A stretch of 44,588 nt of DNA, taken from contig CAJODK010000013.1 in NCBI GenBank assembly GCA_905233245.1, forward strand, positions 1-44,588, given 5' to 3'. Positions 16,567-24,609 of this stretch are shown here, piece after piece. Made by a program: the position numbers and the translations under genes. Source of the DNA: an uncultured Prevotella sp. (lineage in GTDB: Bacteria; Bacteroidota; Bacteroidia; Bacteroidales; Bacteroidaceae). Within the stretch, counting starts at the first letter, position 1. Each line of letters starts with the position of its first letter. The notes under the pieces were generated by a model. That model was not told where the DNA came from. It saw only the letters and a program-made list of their open reading frames with translations, and searched no databases.

Positions 16567-16579
16567 ATTATGAATTTAG
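16545..16579. repeat. Heptamer tandem repeat spanning the feoB stop and next start
   Basis: Five units (AATTATG, CATTATG, CATTTTG, AATTATG, AATTTAG) encode the final FeoB residues, supply its TGA and form the ATG of the following Cys-rich peptide gene. The stop-to-start distance is fixed by the repeat. Confidence 0.85.
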
Positions 16580-16707
16580 TCTCTTGGATACTCCTCATAC
16601 TCGTCCTCGCTTTATTCCTCGGAGTAATGCGCTACATCGTGCGTGGAGGCGGCAGGAGTGATTGCTGCAGGGGTTGCAGTAGGGATTGCTCTTCATGCAG
16701 GACCTAG
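16570..16707 (+). CDS. FeoB-associated Cys-rich membrane protein
   Basis: This 45-residue peptide has one N-terminal transmembrane helix (WILLILVLALFLGVM, residues 6-20) and a cytoplasmic basic tail with six cysteines in the order CC, C, C, C, C (residues 32-43, e.g. DCCRGCSRDCSSC). This is the layout of the FeoB-associated Cys-rich family, small partners encoded next to feoB and thought to work with FeoC-like control or iron handling at the membrane. It starts 3 bp after the feoB stop, so it is translated from the same message. Confidence 0.85.
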   Translation: MNLVSWILLILVLALFLGVMRYIVRGGGRSDCCRGCSRDCSSCRT

Positions 16708-16710
16708 CAA

Positions 16711-16745
16711 ACTTTCATCTTTCATCCATCACCCTTCATCTTTCA
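16711..16745. repeat. Heptamer tandem repeat upstream of the GH3-family gene, 5 units
   Basis: Units ACTTTCA, TCTTTCA, TCCATCA, CCCTTCA and TCTTTCA are followed by a T-tract and then the -7 element of the next gene. The array covers the place where a -33 element would be. Confidence 0.85.
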
Positions 16746-16757
16746 ACTTTTTTTTAT

Positions 16758-16765
16758 TACCTTTG
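16758..16765 (+). promoter_or_regulatory. -7 element before the GH3-family gene
   Basis: TACCTTTG matches TAnnTTTG. It lies only 8 bp before the ATG at 16774, so the message would have almost no leader (a few bases), unless another promoter is used. Confidence 0.5.
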
Positions 16766-16773
16766 CATCTCGT

Positions 16774-18294
16774 ATGAGTATTACATCAATAGCATCACTA
16801 TACTTTCGCAAGCGTCAGAAAGAACTTGAGAAGCACTTTTCCTCTCCTGAAGAACTGCAGGAGAAAGTTCTGCATCGTATGCTCTCCGTAGGCGCCAATA
16901 CATTGTATGGTTGGGAGCACGGGATGACTGCCGCTCTGTCCTACGAGGAATTCCGTAGTTCCGTCCCTGTGAACACCTACGAGGAACTGAAGGGCTACAT
17001 AGACCGTATGCGCCATGGGGAGAAGGATGTCTTGTGGCGAGGACAGGTGAAGTGGTACGCTAAGTCTTCGGGCACGACGAATGACAAATCAAAATTTATA
17101 CCCGTCAGCAAGGAAAGTCTGAAATACACCCACTACATGGGTGGCAATGATGCTGTATGCTACTACCTGCAGAACAATCCCAAGTCACGCATCTTCGACG
17201 GAAGGGCACTGATACTGGGAGGTTCGCACTCACCTAACTACAATATTGCAGGTTCGCTGGTGGGCGACCTCTCCGCCATCCTCATAGAGAATATCAACCC
17301 GATGGTGAATCTCGTAAGGGTACCTGACAAGAAAACGGCGCTCACGGCGGAGTTTGATAAGAAGCGCGAACTGATAGCCAGACAGTGCCTCAATGCCAAT
17401 GTGACAAACATCAGTGGTGTGCCATCATGGATGATGTCGGTGCTCACGAGAGTGATGGAACTGTCGGGCAAGCAACATCTGGAGGAGGTGTGGCCAAATC
17501 TGGAGGTGTTCTTCCACGGAGGCATCGCTTTCACTCCTTATCGTAAGGCCTACGAACAGCTCATCACCAAGTCCGATATGCACTATATGGAGACGTACAA
17601 CGCCTCTGAAGGTTTCTTCGGACTGCAGAATGACCCCGCAGACGCAAGTATGATGCTGATGCTGGACTACGACGTGTTCTATGAGTTTGCCTCTATGGAT
17701 GCTATTGACGATAATGGGTTGCTCACCGACGAGAGCAAGGTGGTGCCAATAGAGGGTGTGGAAGTAGGCAGGAACTACGCCATGATAATCACCACATCGA
17801 GTGGACTGTGGCGCTATATGATAGGCGATACCGTGAGGTTTACCAGCGTTAGGCCGTATAAGTTTATAATCACTGGCAGGACGAAGAGTTTTATCAATGC
17901 CTTCGGAGAGGAACTCATCGTGGATAATGCGGAGAAAGGTCTGCAGTACGCCTGTCAGCAGACGGGTGCACAAGTGAGGGAATACACCGCAGCACCAGTT
18001 TTCCGTTCAGAGGGCGTGGTGCCACATCACGAGTGGCTAATAGAATTCACGAAAGAGCCAGATAATATCGATGAATTCGCAAGAATTCTTGATACTAAGT
18101 TGCAGGGACTGAACTCCGACTACGAGGCAAAGCGATTCAAGGACATCAATATGGTGTGCCTCAAGATAGTGAAGGCGAGAAAAGACCAGTTTGATGACTG
18201 GCTACGTTCAAAAGGCAAACTCGGCGGACAGCACAAGGTGCCGCGACTGGCGAATACGAGGAAGTATATAGAGGAGATACTGAATGAAAAATGA
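16774..18294 (+). CDS. GH3-family acyl-adenylating / amido-synthetase-like protein
   Basis: This 506-residue protein belongs to the auxin-responsive GH3 family, a branch of the adenylate-forming enzymes. The three nucleotide-binding motifs are visible: SSGTTNDKSKFIPVS (near residues 94-108), YNASEGFFG (near 272) and MIGDTVRF followed by FIITGRTKSFINAFGEE (near 350-380). Plant members conjugate amino acids to acyl acids; the role of the bacterial proteins, common in Bacteroidetes, is not established. It is cytoplasmic with no signal peptide. The next gene starts 11 bp inside its 3' end. Confidence 0.9.
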   Translation: MSITSIASLYFRKRQKELEKHFSSPEELQEKVLHRMLSVGANTLYGWEHGMTAALSYEEFRSSVPVNTYEELKGYIDRMRHGEKDVLWRGQVKWYAKSSGTTNDKSKFIPVSKESLKYTHYMGGNDAVCYYLQNNPKSRIFDGRALILGGSHSPNYNIAGSLVGDLSAILIENINPMVNLVRVPDKKTALTAEFDKKRELIARQCLNANVTNISGVPSWMMSVLTRVMELSGKQHLEEVWPNLEVFFHGGIAFTPYRKAYEQLITKSDMHYMETYNASEGFFGLQNDPADASMMLMLDYDVFYEFASMDAIDDNGLLTDESKVVPIEGVEVGRNYAMIITTSSGLWRYMIGDTVRFTSVRPYKFIITGRTKSFINAFGEELIVDNAEKGLQYACQQTGAQVREYTAAPVFRSEGVVPHHEWLIEFTKEPDNIDEFARILDTKLQGLNSDYEAKRFKDINMVCLKIVKARKDQFDDWLRSKGKLGGQHKVPRLANTRKYIEEILNEK

Positions 18295-20302
18295 TATTCT
18301 ACATAAGTTGTCGCTGAGGCTCTCAGTAATAACTCTCCTCCTTTGGGAGGGGGTGGGGGTAGGGCTCCTTGTGTCCTGCGCCCGCATGGGACAGCCTGAC
18401 GGAGGATGGTACGACGAGACCCCACCACGCGTCATAGGTGCTACGCCAGAGGAGAACGCCACCAATGTGACAGGCAAGAAGGTGACGATACGATTCAATG
18501 AATTCGTCAAACTGGAGTCGGCCCACGAGAAGGTGATGGTATCGCCACCTCAATTGGAACAGCCAGAGATAAAGGTGACAGGCAAGAACATCTATGTCAC
18601 CCTGCTCGATTCGCTGAAACCAAATACTACCTATACGATAGATTTCAGCGATGCCATCGTGGATAATAACGAGGGAAATCCGATGGGCAACTACACCTAT
18701 ACCTTTTCCACTGGTGATGCGATAGACACACTGGAAATAGGAGGATATGTGCTCGAAGCACAGAATCTGGAACCCGTGAAGGGTATTCTGGTGGGAGTCT
18801 ATGCAGAGGGTGACACCATAATGAGACGCGTCTCGCGCACTGATGGCAGCGGACACTTCGTTATTCGTGGCATAGCACCAGGTCAATATACGGTAGGAGC
18901 CGTGATGGACAGCGATGGCGATTACCGTTTTACCCAGCGCAGTGAGAAGATGGCTTTCTCACATGAGGTGATAGTGCCTACCTGCAAACCAGACATCAGG
19001 CAGGATACATTGTGGCAAGACCAGAATCACATCAAGGACATCACGGTGACGGGGTACACCCATTTCATGCCTGACGACGTGGTACTCCGCGCCTTTGACC
19101 ACGCAGCGACAGATCGCCATTTCGTAAAGCAGGATCGCACTGATGCCAATCACTTTACGCTTTACTTCACCGCGCCAGTGGCAGACTCGCTGAGCACTCA
19201 CAGACTGCCACAGCTAAGACTGCTCAACTCACCTATCTCACCTCTCGCCTCTGACCTCTCACCTCAGTTTATCTCTGAACCCTCAGCAAAGGCAGACACG
19301 ATAACATACTGGTTGAAGGATACGACACTCGTCAATCAAGATACCCTGATGATAGAGATGCAGACCTATATTACCGATAGCGTGGGAGTACAGCAGTGGA
19401 CTACCGATACCCTGCAGATACTGGCAAAGACGCCATACGAAAAACGACTGAAGGCACAGCAAAAGGAACAGGAGGAATGGCAGAAGGAACTAAAAAAGCG
19501 ACTCCGCAAGGCACAACCAGAGGAGGTGATAGATACGGTTATGCCTCGCAAACCATTGGATGTGAAATACTCAGCACCGAATAAGATGATTCCGACGGGA
19601 GGAGTAATAATAGAATTCCCGACACCACTGGAACGTTTCGACAGTACAGCCGTGCATCTATATGTGGAACAGGACTCGCTGTGGTATCGTGCGCCATTTA
19701 CCATCACACCTGTGGAGAATCGTCGATGTGAAGTGTTTACCGACTGGATACAAGGAGCAAACTACTCCTTCGAGGTGGACAGCCTCGCTTTCACCGATAT
19801 ATATGGCACCGTCAACGGTAAGTACAAGCAGGGCATACAGGTGGGAAAGATAGAGGATTACTCTTCGCTCTTCGTGAATGTTTCATACTCTCTTACCTCT
19901 CACCTCTCACCTCTCACCTCTATATATGTCCAACTCCTCAACAGCAGCGACGCAGTGGTTATGACATCAAAAGCGAAGGACGGCACAGCTGAGTTCTACT
20001 ATATTACGCCGGGCACCTACTACGTTCGTGCTTACGTGGACAGAAACGGCAATGGTGTATGGGATACAGGCGATTACTTCAAGGATATCCAACCAGAGGA
20101 AGTGTATTACTACCCAGAGGCAATAGAGTGCAGGGCAAAGTGGGACCTGACCAAGACATGGAACCTTACGGAAAAGCCACTGTACAGGCAGAAACCAGGT
20201 GCTGTAACCAAGCAAAAGGCTGATGCAAAGAAAACCATCAGACAACGTAATGCTGAGCGTGCCCGTAACATGGGTATAGAGCTGCCGGATTATCTGAAGT
20301 AA
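18284..20302 (+). CDS. Ig-like (Big_5) domain lipoprotein
   Basis: The 672-residue protein has a lipoprotein signal ending LLVSC (cysteine near residue 33). Residues about 45-150 are a Big_5 Ig-like domain (PPRVIGATPEENATNVTGKK, then FSDAIVDNNEGN and YTFSTG), followed by carboxypeptidase-regulatory-like folds (GILVGVYAEGDTIMRRVSR, GTYYVRAYVDRNGNGVWDTG near 575). The lysine-rich C-terminus ends near MGIELPDYLK. The family is widespread in Bacteroidetes envelopes; function unknown. Two heptamer arrays encode linkers within it (near residues 315 and 538), and the signal peptide core (LLLWEGVGVGLLVSC) is encoded by a G-rich element, so the gene carries three insert-like repeats. It overlaps the GH3-family gene. 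Confidence 0.85.
   Translation: MKNDILHKLSLRLSVITLLLWEGVGVGLLVSCARMGQPDGGWYDETPPRVIGATPEENATNVTGKKVTIRFNEFVKLESAHEKVMVSPPQLEQPEIKVTGKNIYVTLLDSLKPNTTYTIDFSDAIVDNNEGNPMGNYTYTFSTGDAIDTLEIGGYVLEAQNLEPVKGILVGVYAEGDTIMRRVSRTDGSGHFVIRGIAPGQYTVGAVMDSDGDYRFTQRSEKMAFSHEVIVPTCKPDIRQDTLWQDQNHIKDITVTGYTHFMPDDVVLRAFDHAATDRHFVKQDRTDANHFTLYFTAPVADSLSTHRLPQLRLLNSPISPLASDLSPQFISEPSAKADTITYWLKDTTLVNQDTLMIEMQTYITDSVGVQQWTTDTLQILAKTPYEKRLKAQQKEQEEWQKELKKRLRKAQPEEVIDTVMPRKPLDVKYSAPNKMIPTGGVIIEFPTPLERFDSTAVHLYVEQDSLWYRAPFTITPVENRRCEVFTDWIQGANYSFEVDSLAFTDIYGTVNGKYKQGIQVGKIEDYSSLFVNVSYSLTSHLSPLTSIYVQLLNSSDAVVMTSKAKDGTAEFYYITPGTYYVRAYVDRNGNGVWDTGDYFKDIQPEEVYYYPEAIECRAKWDLTKTWNLTEKPLYRQKPGAVTKQKADAKKTIRQRNAERARNMGIELPDYLK
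18337..18365. repeat. G-rich REP-like element in a signal-peptide region
   Basis: CCTCC (18337-18341), TTTG and GGAGG (18346-18350) form a small hairpin followed by a run of G-blocks to 18364. It encodes WEGVGVGLL of the lipoprotein signal. The layout parallels the element in the TolC gene at 3472-3508. Confidence 0.45.
19228..19262. repeat. Heptamer tandem repeat inside the Big_5 gene, 5 units
   Basis: Degenerate units of CTCTCAC type (ATCTCAC, CTCTCGC, CTCTGAC, CTCTCAC, with a weaker first unit) encode SPISPLASDLSPQ. Confidence 0.8.
19890..19917. repeat. Second heptamer repeat inside the Big_5 gene, 4 units
   Basis: One CTCTTAC and three identical CTCTCAC units (a partial fifth runs to 19924) encode SLTSHLSPLTS. 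The three identical copies suggest recent expansion. Confidence 0.85.
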
Positions 20303-20303
20303 T

Positions 20304-20331
20304 AAGGAGTAAAAGGAGTTAAGGAGTTAAG
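20304..20331. repeat. Repeated AAGGAGT blocks before the DUF3108 gene
   Basis: AAGGAGT occurs three times with 8-9 bp spacing just before the ATG at 20336. Each copy resembles a Shine-Dalgarno sequence, but Bacteroidetes rely little on such sites, so this may simply be another short tandem repeat. Confidence 0.5.
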
Positions 20332-20335
20332 ACAC

Positions 20336-21130
20336 ATGAAGAGACTGCTGAAAATAATAACGGTAATCATAATTTTCAATTGTCAATTTTCAATTGTCAA
20401 TCTGGCTTCCGCCCAGTGCGAAACCCCCATCACAGCATTCTCAGGCAGTGAAACCATCAACTATAAACTCTACTTCAACTGGAAATTCATCTGGATAGGA
20501 GCGGGCACAGCATCACTCAATACCGTTCCCACAGAATATAAGGGGAAGAAAGGCTACAAAACCAGTTTGGTGACGCAGACCTCCAAGAAGATAGACCGCT
20601 ACTTCATGATGCGTGACACCATCATGAGTATATTCTCCGACAAGCTCGTGCCCCTTTATTATAGAAAAGGTGCGCGCGAGGGCAAGCGCTACTACGTGGA
20701 TGAGATGTGGTACTCATATCCTGATGCTAATACCTGCCAGACCACCACTCGACATATACACGACGACGGACATAAGACAGCCGAGAAACACGTCTATCGT
20801 CAGTGCATGACCGACATGCTGCATGCCTTTCAGCAGTTTCGCAATATGGACACCAGTGACTGGAAGAAAGGTCAGAGTAAGACCATCAGCATCGCAGGCG
20901 GTTCAGAAGTCATAAAGGCTCGCCTGTACTATCGCGATGATAAGACAATAAAGGGAGAGGACGGGAATAAGTATAAATGTAAGGTCATCTCCTATATCGA
21001 GAAGGATGGGAAAAAGGATAAGGAGATAGTCCGTTTTTACGTCACGGAGGACAGTCGCCATATCCCTATCCGTCTTGACCTCTTCCTCAAGTTTGGTTCC
21101 GCAAAAGCCTTTTTCTCAGGGATGAAATAA
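20336..21130 (+). CDS. DUF3108 periplasmic protein
   Basis: The 264-residue protein has a signal peptide ending LASAQ (cleavage near residue 27) and the DUF3108 pattern: INYKLYFNWKFIWIGAGTAS (near 43), TSKKIDRYFMMRDTIMSIF, YYRKGAREGKRYYVDEMWY and a C-terminal IPIRLDLFLKFGSAKAFF. This is an all-beta periplasmic or surface fold of unknown function common in Bacteroidetes. The hydrophobic core of its signal peptide (FNCQFSIVN) is encoded by a four-unit heptamer array. It follows the Big_5 gene by 33 bp, likely in one operon from 16758. Confidence 0.85.
   Translation: MKRLLKIITVIIIFNCQFSIVNLASAQCETPITAFSGSETINYKLYFNWKFIWIGAGTASLNTVPTEYKGKKGYKTSLVTQTSKKIDRYFMMRDTIMSIFSDKLVPLYYRKGAREGKRYYVDEMWYSYPDANTCQTTTRHIHDDGHKTAEKHVYRQCMTDMLHAFQQFRNMDTSDWKKGQSKTISIAGGSEVIKARLYYRDDKTIKGEDGNKYKCKVISYIEKDGKKDKEIVRFYVTEDSRHIPIRLDLFLKFGSAKAFFSGMK
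20372..20399. repeat. Heptamer tandem repeat inside a signal-peptide coding region, 4 units
   Basis: ATTTTCA and ATTGTCA alternate twice without error, encoding part of the hydrophobic core of the DUF3108 signal peptide. Confidence 0.9.
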
Positions 21131-21215
21131 GGGATTTTTTATCGTCATTTGTTAATTTTTGCCCCGTATCACATTTTTTAACAAAAAAGAAGTATGAAGT
21201 TTTGCTAAAAAAGTT

Positions 21216-21223
21216 TAACTTTG
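21216..21223 (+). promoter_or_regulatory. -7 element of the pectin susC operon
   Basis: TAACTTTG matches TAnnTTTG; the start codon is 70 bp downstream, leaving a leader of about 65 bases. No good TTG is found at the normal distance, as expected for an activator-dependent promoter. The 163-bp gap 21131-21293 holds nothing else I can identify except AT-rich tracts. Confidence 0.55.
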
Positions 21224-21293
21224 TACCGATAAGCTTGGTGCGTCTCCAGGTGCTAAAGAGCTAAATCTATAATACTAATCAAATATTAAATCT

Positions 21294-24200
21294 ATGTCTG
21301 AAAAAACTAAAAACGTACGCTATGCGCTAGTAGCACTGCTGCTCTTCTTCTGTGCAGCTGTACAGGCGCAGAAAGTAAGCGGTAACGTGAAGGACCCAAC
21401 AGGCGAGCCTGTTATCGGTGCTACGGTCATGGAGCAAGGTACCCAGAATGGTACAGTGACTGACTTCGACGGTAACTTCACTATTACGCTTAAAGGCAAG
21501 TCAAACAAGCTTGTCATCTCATACGTTGGTATGCAGAACAAGACTGTTGACGTTGCAGGTAAGTCATCTGTAAGTGTTTCTATGCAGGATGATGCTCAAA
21601 TGCTTGACGAGGTTGTGGCCATCGGTTATGGTACAGTTCGCAAGAAAGACCTTACTGGTGCGGTAGCACAGGTAAACGCAAAGCAGATTGAGAATATCCC
21701 TGTATCTGACGTTTCACAGGCACTGCAAGGTAAGATGTCAGGTGTGAACGTCACTATTGCCGATGGTGCGCCTGATGCAGAGTCAAGCATCCGCGTTCGT
21801 GGTGGTGGTTCTCTGTCACAGGACAACTCACCTCTCTACATCGTTGACGGTTTCGAGGTGGCTTCTATCAGCGATATCTCTCCCTCCGAAATCGAGACTA
21901 TCGACGTACTGAAGGATGCTTCTTCTACCGCTATCTACGGTGCCAAGGGTGCTAACGGTGTCATTATCGTTACTACCAAGGGTGGTGGCGATACCAAGAT
22001 GCCTAAGATTAACTTCAATGCCAGCTGGGCTTGGAAGAAGGCTACCAAGTTTGTGAAGGTTCTTTCTCCTTACGGTTACAATCGTATGAAGTATGAGCAC
22101 CTTACTGCTACGATTTCCGATACTCAGAACTACGGCTATCGTACTAACGTAGGTTCTTGGGACGAACTTTCTAACTGGAAGGGCGTTGCAGGTACAGACT
22201 ATCAGGACGAGATATTCGGCCGTACTGGTTTCCAGCAGCAGTACAATGTAAACGTAGCTGGCGGTTCTAAGATTCTTTCCTATAACGTGACTTATTCTCA
22301 CGATGGTCAGGACGCTATCATGCGTAACTCCAGCCTTAGCAAGAACAACATCAGTGGTAAGTTGAAGTGGAAAGCTAACAAGTACATAACCGTTGACTTC
22401 AATATCCGTGCTTCTTTCCAGAAGGTTAAGGGTCTTGGTTCTGGTGCTGACGACAACGAGTCAAATGCTACAAACTCTATCGTAGCAAATGCAGTAAAGT
22501 GGAATCCTACGGAAGTTCCTACTGATGATGATGACCTCGAGAATGTTAACACGGGTAGCATTAACCCACTGGAACGTCTGCTCATCACTGAGAAGATTGT
22601 AAAGAAGAACAAGCAGACCTATAACTTCGGTTTCACATGGAAGCCTTGGAAGCACTGGTCATTCAAGACTGAGTTCTCTTACAATAAGGGTGATAACTCA
22701 ACAGACCAGGGTTGGGGCGCTCGCGCTGTGACAAGTTCTAAGTACGCTCACAACGGACGCACACAGATTCGTCTTTATGATGAGGATAATAAGGGTTGGA
22801 CTTCTAAGAACTACTTCACATATGACAACAAGAAGTTCTTTGGTGGTCGTGACAATATCAACGTAGTTGCTGGTTTCGATATTCAGAGTCAGAAGTCCAA
22901 GAGTACAGAGGATGTTTACTGTGACTTCCCAACAGGTTACACTGCTCAGCAGGCTCTGGACAACCCAAATGCAGCAGGATTCAGGTATATGAGACGCACC
23001 ATAGAGGCTGCAGACGTTAACATGGAGTCTTTCTATGGCCGTCTGAATTATATCATGAAGGAGAAGTACATGCTCACATTCACCATGCGTGCAGACGGAT
23101 CTTCACGCTTCGCTTCCGGCCATCGTTGGGGATTCTTCCCTGCAGGCGCTATCTCTTGGCGTCTGTCTGACGAGAACTTCCTCAAGGACAGCAAGTGGAT
23201 ATCTAACTTGAAGCTCCGTTTCTCACTGGGTGCTGCAGGTAACAACCGTATTCCTTCTGACATGTACCGTATATCATACGACAATGGTGACATTTCGAGC
23301 AATATGCCATCTTACACCTATGGCAATCGTGAGGACTACTCTGTAAACAGACAGACTGTGCTCTATAATCCTGACTTGAAGTGGGAAACCACTATCACGC
23401 GTAACTTCGGTATAGACTACGGTTTCTGGAAGGGTCGTATCTCTGGTAGCATCGAGCTCTATTGGAACACTACAAAGGACCTGCTTATGAAGGTACAGAT
23501 TCCTGAGAATGCAGGATATGGCTATCCTACGTATCAGTATCAGAATTTCGGTAAGACTAGCAACAAGGGTATCGAAATTTCTTCTAACATCGTGGCTTAC
23601 GACACCAAGAAACTCACCCTCAATGCAAACTTCAACATTGCTTTCAATAAAAATAAGATTGACGAGTTGAGTGAGTATGCTGGTAAGTGGCAGGATTCTA
23701 ACTTCGGCGGTTCAAAGATTAAGTATCAGGACTTCAAGACAGAGCCAGGTGGTGCACTTGGTGAAATCTGGGGTTACCAGATGGATGGTATGTACACCAC
23801 AGATGATATCTACGTAGATACTTCTGGTAAGTGGCATCTCCGTGACGGCGTGACCAACGACTCATACTCACACCTTGGCGGAACCCTTTATCCAGGTATG
23901 CCAAAGTTGAAGGATCAGAACGGTGATGGCATCATCACAGAGGCTGATAAGGTTCGCCTCGGCAACACCATTCCTACATGGACGGGCGGTTTCGGTGGCG
24001 ATCTCCAGTGGAAGAACTCCTGGGGTAATATCGATGCTACCATATTCTTCAACTTCTCTTTGGGCAACAAGATTCTTAACGGTACACGCCTCTACAACTC
24101 ATTCAACAATAGTAACAACCTCCGTTACAACCTCGTAAATGATTTCACGGATGGTGCATACTACACTTGGATAGATCCAGCTGGCAACAACCTAGGTCGC

Positions 24201-24596
24201 GTTGGAACCTCACTGTCTAAGACTTATGAGTACAACGGGTTGGTAGGTACTGCTGCTGTTGAGGCTGCTCTCGCAGATCGTAACGCTAACGCTACTGTAT
24301 ATAACCCAGTTGGCGTAACAGCAATGGTTATTACAGACCGCTTCGTGGAGGATGCAGACTTTCTTCGTTTGCAGAACGTAACTGTAGGTTACACCTTCCC
24401 TAAGGCTTGGATAAAGAAGATTTACCTCTCTAATCTGCGTGTTTATTTCACGGCTTACAACCTGGCTTGTATCACCAAGTACAAAGGTGCAGATCCTGAG
24501 GTTAGTACTTCAAAGAACCTGATGTGTCCGGGTGTTGATTACTCAGCATATCCTAAGTCTCGTTCTTTCGTAGCAGGTATTAATGTTGCATTCTAA
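21294..24596 (+). CDS. SusC/RagA-family TonB-dependent outer membrane transporter
   Basis: The 1100-residue protein has a signal peptide ending VQAQ, an N-terminal carboxypeptidase-regulatory-like domain (KVSGNVKDPTGEPVIGATVM to about residue 100), the SusC linker with the TonB-box region (LDEVVAIGYGTVRKKDLTGA), a plug domain (VSQALQGKMSGVNV, VRGGGSLSQDNSPLYIVDGF, ANGVIIVTTKGG) and a 22-strand barrel ending in the typical aromatic-rich strand (SRSFVAGINVAF). It imports oligosaccharides through the outer membrane with TonB energy and pairs with the SusD downstream. The neighbours point to pectin fragments. The codon usage looks highly biased, as for an abundant protein. Confidence 0.97.
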   Translation: MSEKTKNVRYALVALLLFFCAAVQAQKVSGNVKDPTGEPVIGATVMEQGTQNGTVTDFDGNFTITLKGKSNKLVISYVGMQNKTVDVAGKSSVSVSMQDDAQMLDEVVAIGYGTVRKKDLTGAVAQVNAKQIENIPVSDVSQALQGKMSGVNVTIADGAPDAESSIRVRGGGSLSQDNSPLYIVDGFEVASISDISPSEIETIDVLKDASSTAIYGAKGANGVIIVTTKGGGDTKMPKINFNASWAWKKATKFVKVLSPYGYNRMKYEHLTATISDTQNYGYRTNVGSWDELSNWKGVAGTDYQDEIFGRTGFQQQYNVNVAGGSKILSYNVTYSHDGQDAIMRNSSLSKNNISGKLKWKANKYITVDFNIRASFQKVKGLGSGADDNESNATNSIVANAVKWNPTEVPTDDDDLENVNTGSINPLERLLITEKIVKKNKQTYNFGFTWKPWKHWSFKTEFSYNKGDNSTDQGWGARAVTSSKYAHNGRTQIRLYDEDNKGWTSKNYFTYDNKKFFGGRDNINVVAGFDIQSQKSKSTEDVYCDFPTGYTAQQALDNPNAAGFRYMRRTIEAADVNMESFYGRLNYIMKEKYMLTFTMRADGSSRFASGHRWGFFPAGAISWRLSDENFLKDSKWISNLKLRFSLGAAGNNRIPSDMYRISYDNGDISSNMPSYTYGNREDYSVNRQTVLYNPDLKWETTITRNFGIDYGFWKGRISGSIELYWNTTKDLLMKVQIPENAGYGYPTYQYQNFGKTSNKGIEISSNIVAYDTKKLTLNANFNIAFNKNKIDELSEYAGKWQDSNFGGSKIKYQDFKTEPGGALGEIWGYQMDGMYTTDDIYVDTSGKWHLRDGVTNDSYSHLGGTLYPGMPKLKDQNGDGIITEADKVRLGNTIPTWTGGFGGDLQWKNSWGNIDATIFFNFSLGNKILNGTRLYNSFNNSNNLRYNLVNDFTDGAYYTWIDPAGNNLGRVGTSLSKTYEYNGLVGTAAVEAALADRNANATVYNPVGVTAMVITDRFVEDADFLRLQNVTVGYTFPKAWIKKIYLSNLRVYFTAYNLACITKYKGADPEVSTSKNLMCPGVDYSAYPKSRSFVAGINVAF

Positions 24597-24609
24597 ATAG
24601 TGAAAGAAA

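Noticed and set aside
20304..20331. Triple Shine-Dalgarno site before the DUF3108 gene
   Set aside because: Bacteroidetes initiation depends little on SD pairing, and the 8-9 bp spacing suggests a short tandem repeat instead.
21131..21293. Riboswitch or small RNA upstream of susC
   Set aside because: I found a -7 element and AT-rich tracts but no conserved aptamer fold or convincing terminator.
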